Shown here: one piece after another, positions 22,879 through 24,657 of the stretch
Layout: every line of letters starts with the position of its first letter
Position numbering within the stretch: the stretch's first letter is position 1
Notes under the pieces: model-generated
Told to the model about the DNA's origin: nothing
The model's database searches: none
Seen by the model: the letters and a program-made list of their open reading frames with translations, nothing else
Assembly: GCA_037132015.1 (NCBI GenBank)
Contig: JBAXPW010000016.1
Coordinates: 1-24,657 of the forward strand
Direction: 5' to 3'
Origin: JBAXPW01 sp037132015
Lineage (GTDB): Bacteria; Patescibacteriota; Microgenomatia; UBA1406; GWC2-37-13
Length of the DNA stretch: 24,657 nt
Position numbers and translations under genes: made by a program

Positions 22879-24585
22879 ATGATCAAACTTCCAATTATCA
22901 GCAAAGGTATTGATGGTGGTATGGATTTTCAACGATCCACTAAGAGAATAAATCCAATTCCGCTCATTGCTGTTATTTTAATAATATTTATTTTGTTTGT
23001 TATATTATTTTTGCGCTTTTTTCAACTTACTGTGGTGAAGGGTGCTTATTATAAAAATCTTTCGGAAAAAAATAGAATACGTGAGGTTATTGTTGAAGCG
23101 GAGAGGGGAACAATCGTTGATAGGAAAGGATTTGTTCTTGCAAAAAATAGTCCAGCAAACATTAATCAAGACGTTTCTCGACTTGAATCACACAGAATAT
23201 ATTCAGAACCAGAAGTTTTTGCTCATTTAATAGGGTACCGATTGCTTGCTAGTAAAGAAGATTTAATAAGTGATAATTGTTTGGTTAAATTAAAATCAGG
23301 AGATAAAACAGGAAAAAAAGCAGTAGAAAAATTATTTGAATGTGATCTTAGGGGCAATCAAGGAAGAAAATTATCAGAGGTAGATGCAACAGGAAAGTTA
23401 TTGCGAACAATCTCAATTTTAGAGCCTGTTCAAGGTAAAAAAATACAACTTGCTATAGATGGGGAACTTCAAAAAGAAGCCTATGATGTAATTAAAGATA
23501 AAAAGGCAGTTGTTGTTAGTTTGCGTCCTCGGACAGGAGAGATTCTTGTACTAACATCTTCTCCTTCTTATAATACTCAATATTTTGAAGATGGTTCGCG
23601 TGAGCTTTCGGCTTATTTTAGTGATGATAATAAGCCCATGTTGGATAGAGCAACAGAAGGACTTTATGCGCCGGGTTCTGTTTTTAAGATGGTAGTTGCA
23701 ACAGCATCACTTGAAGAAAAACAAATTACCAAAGAGACACAAATTAAAGATACAGGTAAAATTCAAGCTGGATCGCAAACATTTAACAACTGGTATTATC
23801 TGCAATATGGTCGAATGGATGAAGATGTTGATGTAATTAAAGCATTACAAAGATCGAATGACGTATTTTTTTATGTAGTTGGAGAAAAACTTGGACCTCA
23901 ATTAATTAAAGATTGGGCTGAAAAATTCGGATACCATCAAAAAACCGGAATTGGGATTGACGAGTTTGAAGGAACAATTCCTTTTCCATTTTGGAAAGAG
24001 GATGTAATACGTGATAAATGGTATACTGGTGATACATATAATATGTCAATAGGACAAGGATATATTCTTACCACGCCATTGCAAGTTGCTCGTGCTACCA
24101 TGCCGTTTGCAAATGGTGGATATATGTGTAAACCATTATTATTGAAGATTGGAAGTGATGTGAGTTCTGAATATCGAATATATGCCAAGCCTGATTGTAA
24201 AAAAATGCCCATAACAAATGAAAATCTTCAGACTATTCGCGAAGGAATGATAAGCGCTTGTAAAACAGGAGGAACAGGTTGGCCATTTTTTAATTTTGGA
24301 GTACACACAGCTACACCTTCAGGAACAATCAAAGTGCAAGGATCGCCAACCCTTAGCGTTGCCTCAAATAGTGCTAGCTTATCGCCAATCCAAGTTGGAT
24401 GCAAAACAGGAACGGCAGAATCAAAACCGGGAAAGCAACCTCATGCTTGGTTTACTGTATTTGCACCAGCAGATAATCCTGAAATTGTATTGACAGTATT
24501 TGTTGAAGAGGGTGGGCAAGGATCTGATGTTGCCTCACCAATTGCCAAGAATATTTTGCAAAGATATTTTGAACGGAAAGAATGA
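22879..24585 (+). CDS. mrdA: Penicillin-binding protein 2 (peptidoglycan D,D-transpeptidase)
   Basis: PBP2 cross-links peptidoglycan during cell elongation. The 568-residue protein has a membrane anchor at about 27-48 (IPLIAVILIIFILFVILFLRFF). A dimerisation domain opens with the conserved RGTIVDRKGFVLAKNSP and is rather short (about 50-190). The transpeptidase domain has the active-site Ser267-x-x-Lys270 (GSVFK), Ser326-Asn-Asp328 (the S-x-D/N motif, LQRSNDVFFYVVGEKLG) and Lys509-Thr-Gly511 (GCKTGTAES). Before the KTG box lies a Ser/Thr-rich insert of roughly 35 residues. It sits 44 nt after the VirB4 gene on the same strand, and a further gene, perhaps rodA, may follow. The ATG at 22879 is preceded by an extended -10 (TATACT, 22843-22848), so it may also have its own promoter. 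Confidence 0.95.
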   Translation: MIKLPIISKGIDGGMDFQRSTKRINPIPLIAVILIIFILFVILFLRFFQLTVVKGAYYKNLSEKNRIREVIVEAERGTIVDRKGFVLAKNSPANINQDVSRLESHRIYSEPEVFAHLIGYRLLASKEDLISDNCLVKLKSGDKTGKKAVEKLFECDLRGNQGRKLSEVDATGKLLRTISILEPVQGKKIQLAIDGELQKEAYDVIKDKKAVVVSLRPRTGEILVLTSSPSYNTQYFEDGSRELSAYFSDDNKPMLDRATEGLYAPGSVFKMVVATASLEEKQITKETQIKDTGKIQAGSQTFNNWYYLQYGRMDEDVDVIKALQRSNDVFFYVVGEKLGPQLIKDWAEKFGYHQKTGIGIDEFEGTIPFPFWKEDVIRDKWYTGDTYNMSIGQGYILTTPLQVARATMPFANGGYMCKPLLLKIGSDVSSEYRIYAKPDCKKMPITNENLQTIREGMISACKTGGTGWPFFNFGVHTATPSGTIKVQGSPTLSVASNSASLSPIQVGCKTGTAESKPGKQPHAWFTVFAPADNPEIVLTVFVEEGGQGSDVASPIAKNILQRYFERKE

Positions 24586-24620
24586 TTGATTTAAAGTGAT
24601 ATATACTATAGATTTATAAT

Positions 24621-24657
24621 ATGCGTTTAAATAGAGGAAATATAAATAATAATAAAG
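24621..24657 (+). CDS. Possible start of a next gene, cut by the window end
   Basis: An ATG at 24621 opens a frame of 12 sense codons to the edge, directly after a perfect TATAAT (24615-24620). The -10 touches the start codon, so transcription would begin inside the frame. A later start, helped by AGAGGA (24632-24637), is also possible. In many bacteria rodA follows PBP2, but nothing in these few residues confirms it. Confidence 0.3.
   Translation, partial: MRLNRGNINNNK

Noticed and set aside
1..24657. CRISPR arrays, tRNA/rRNA genes, insertion sequences
   Set aside because: I looked for regularly spaced repeats, the tRNA T-loop motif, conserved rRNA segments and transposase motifs with terminal inverted repeats, and found none.
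1..24657. Alternative genetic code with TGA as a sense codon
   Set aside because: Confident genes such as PBP2 and the DUF5667-like gene end in TGA at the expected protein length, and no conserved domain needs read-through of TGA.

Overview
The window is about 24.7 kb of AT-rich bacterial chromosome. The gene set points to a member of the Candidate Phyla Radiation (Patescibacteria), possibly Microgenomates-like. The evidence is small compact genes, a PrgI / TraC-like / VirB4 / PBP2 cluster, a DUF5667-type secreted protein, a ribosomal protein S1 with four S1 repeats, and a RNase Y that appears to lack its membrane anchor. TGA is used as a stop codon by several confident genes (PBP2 and the DUF5667-like protein), so recoding of TGA (genetic codes 4 or 25) is excluded. 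The lineage is an inference from memory of gene content, not from a search.

Positions 1-5041 look like an accessory block. It holds the 3' part of an unrecognised coiled-coil gene and a nucleoside 2-deoxyribosyltransferase-like protein with a ribbon-helix-helix-like tail. It then holds a set of three genes on the same strand: a GNAT/autoinducer-synthase-like protein (weak call), a ThiF/E1-like adenylyltransferase, and an Acg-type nitroreductase-like protein whose start sits 2 nt after the ThiF stop. ThiF plus nitroreductase resembles a split form of the mycobacterial Rv1355c (MoeY) fusion. This is the best candidate here for a poorly described small-molecule or peptide-modifying system. A membrane histidine kinase and an overlapping single-domain response regulator follow (5123-7688) and end at a clean terminator.

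Positions 7700-12370 hold mostly single metabolic genes. They are glutamine synthetase type I without an obvious adenylylation tyrosine, a small orphan transcription unit (promoter and terminator around a 23-codon ORF or RNA), an ArgA-like GNAT, a minus-strand phosphoglucose/phosphomannose isomerase, and a UbiA-family decaprenyl-phosphate phosphoribosyltransferase-like membrane enzyme divergent from the isomerase.

Positions 12370-18935 are an information-processing core: recA (with a LexA-box-like site upstream), an unknown membrane-anchored protein, recX, rny, the HU gene, a secreted DUF5667-like protein and rpsA. Rho-independent hairpins with T-runs end recA, rny, HU and rpsA.

Positions 19212-24585 carry a same-strand cell-envelope cluster: a PrgI-domain protein with a Pro/Gln-rich linker and an Ig-like C-terminus, a TraC-like protein, a VirB4/TraC ATPase and penicillin-binding protein 2. 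A further gene may start at 24621 and run off the end. Two styles of gene start coexist. HU, S1 and the response regulator have strong Shine-Dalgarno sites, while several other genes have a -10 hexamer ending only 5-11 nt before the start codon, which suggests leaderless or near-leaderless transcripts.
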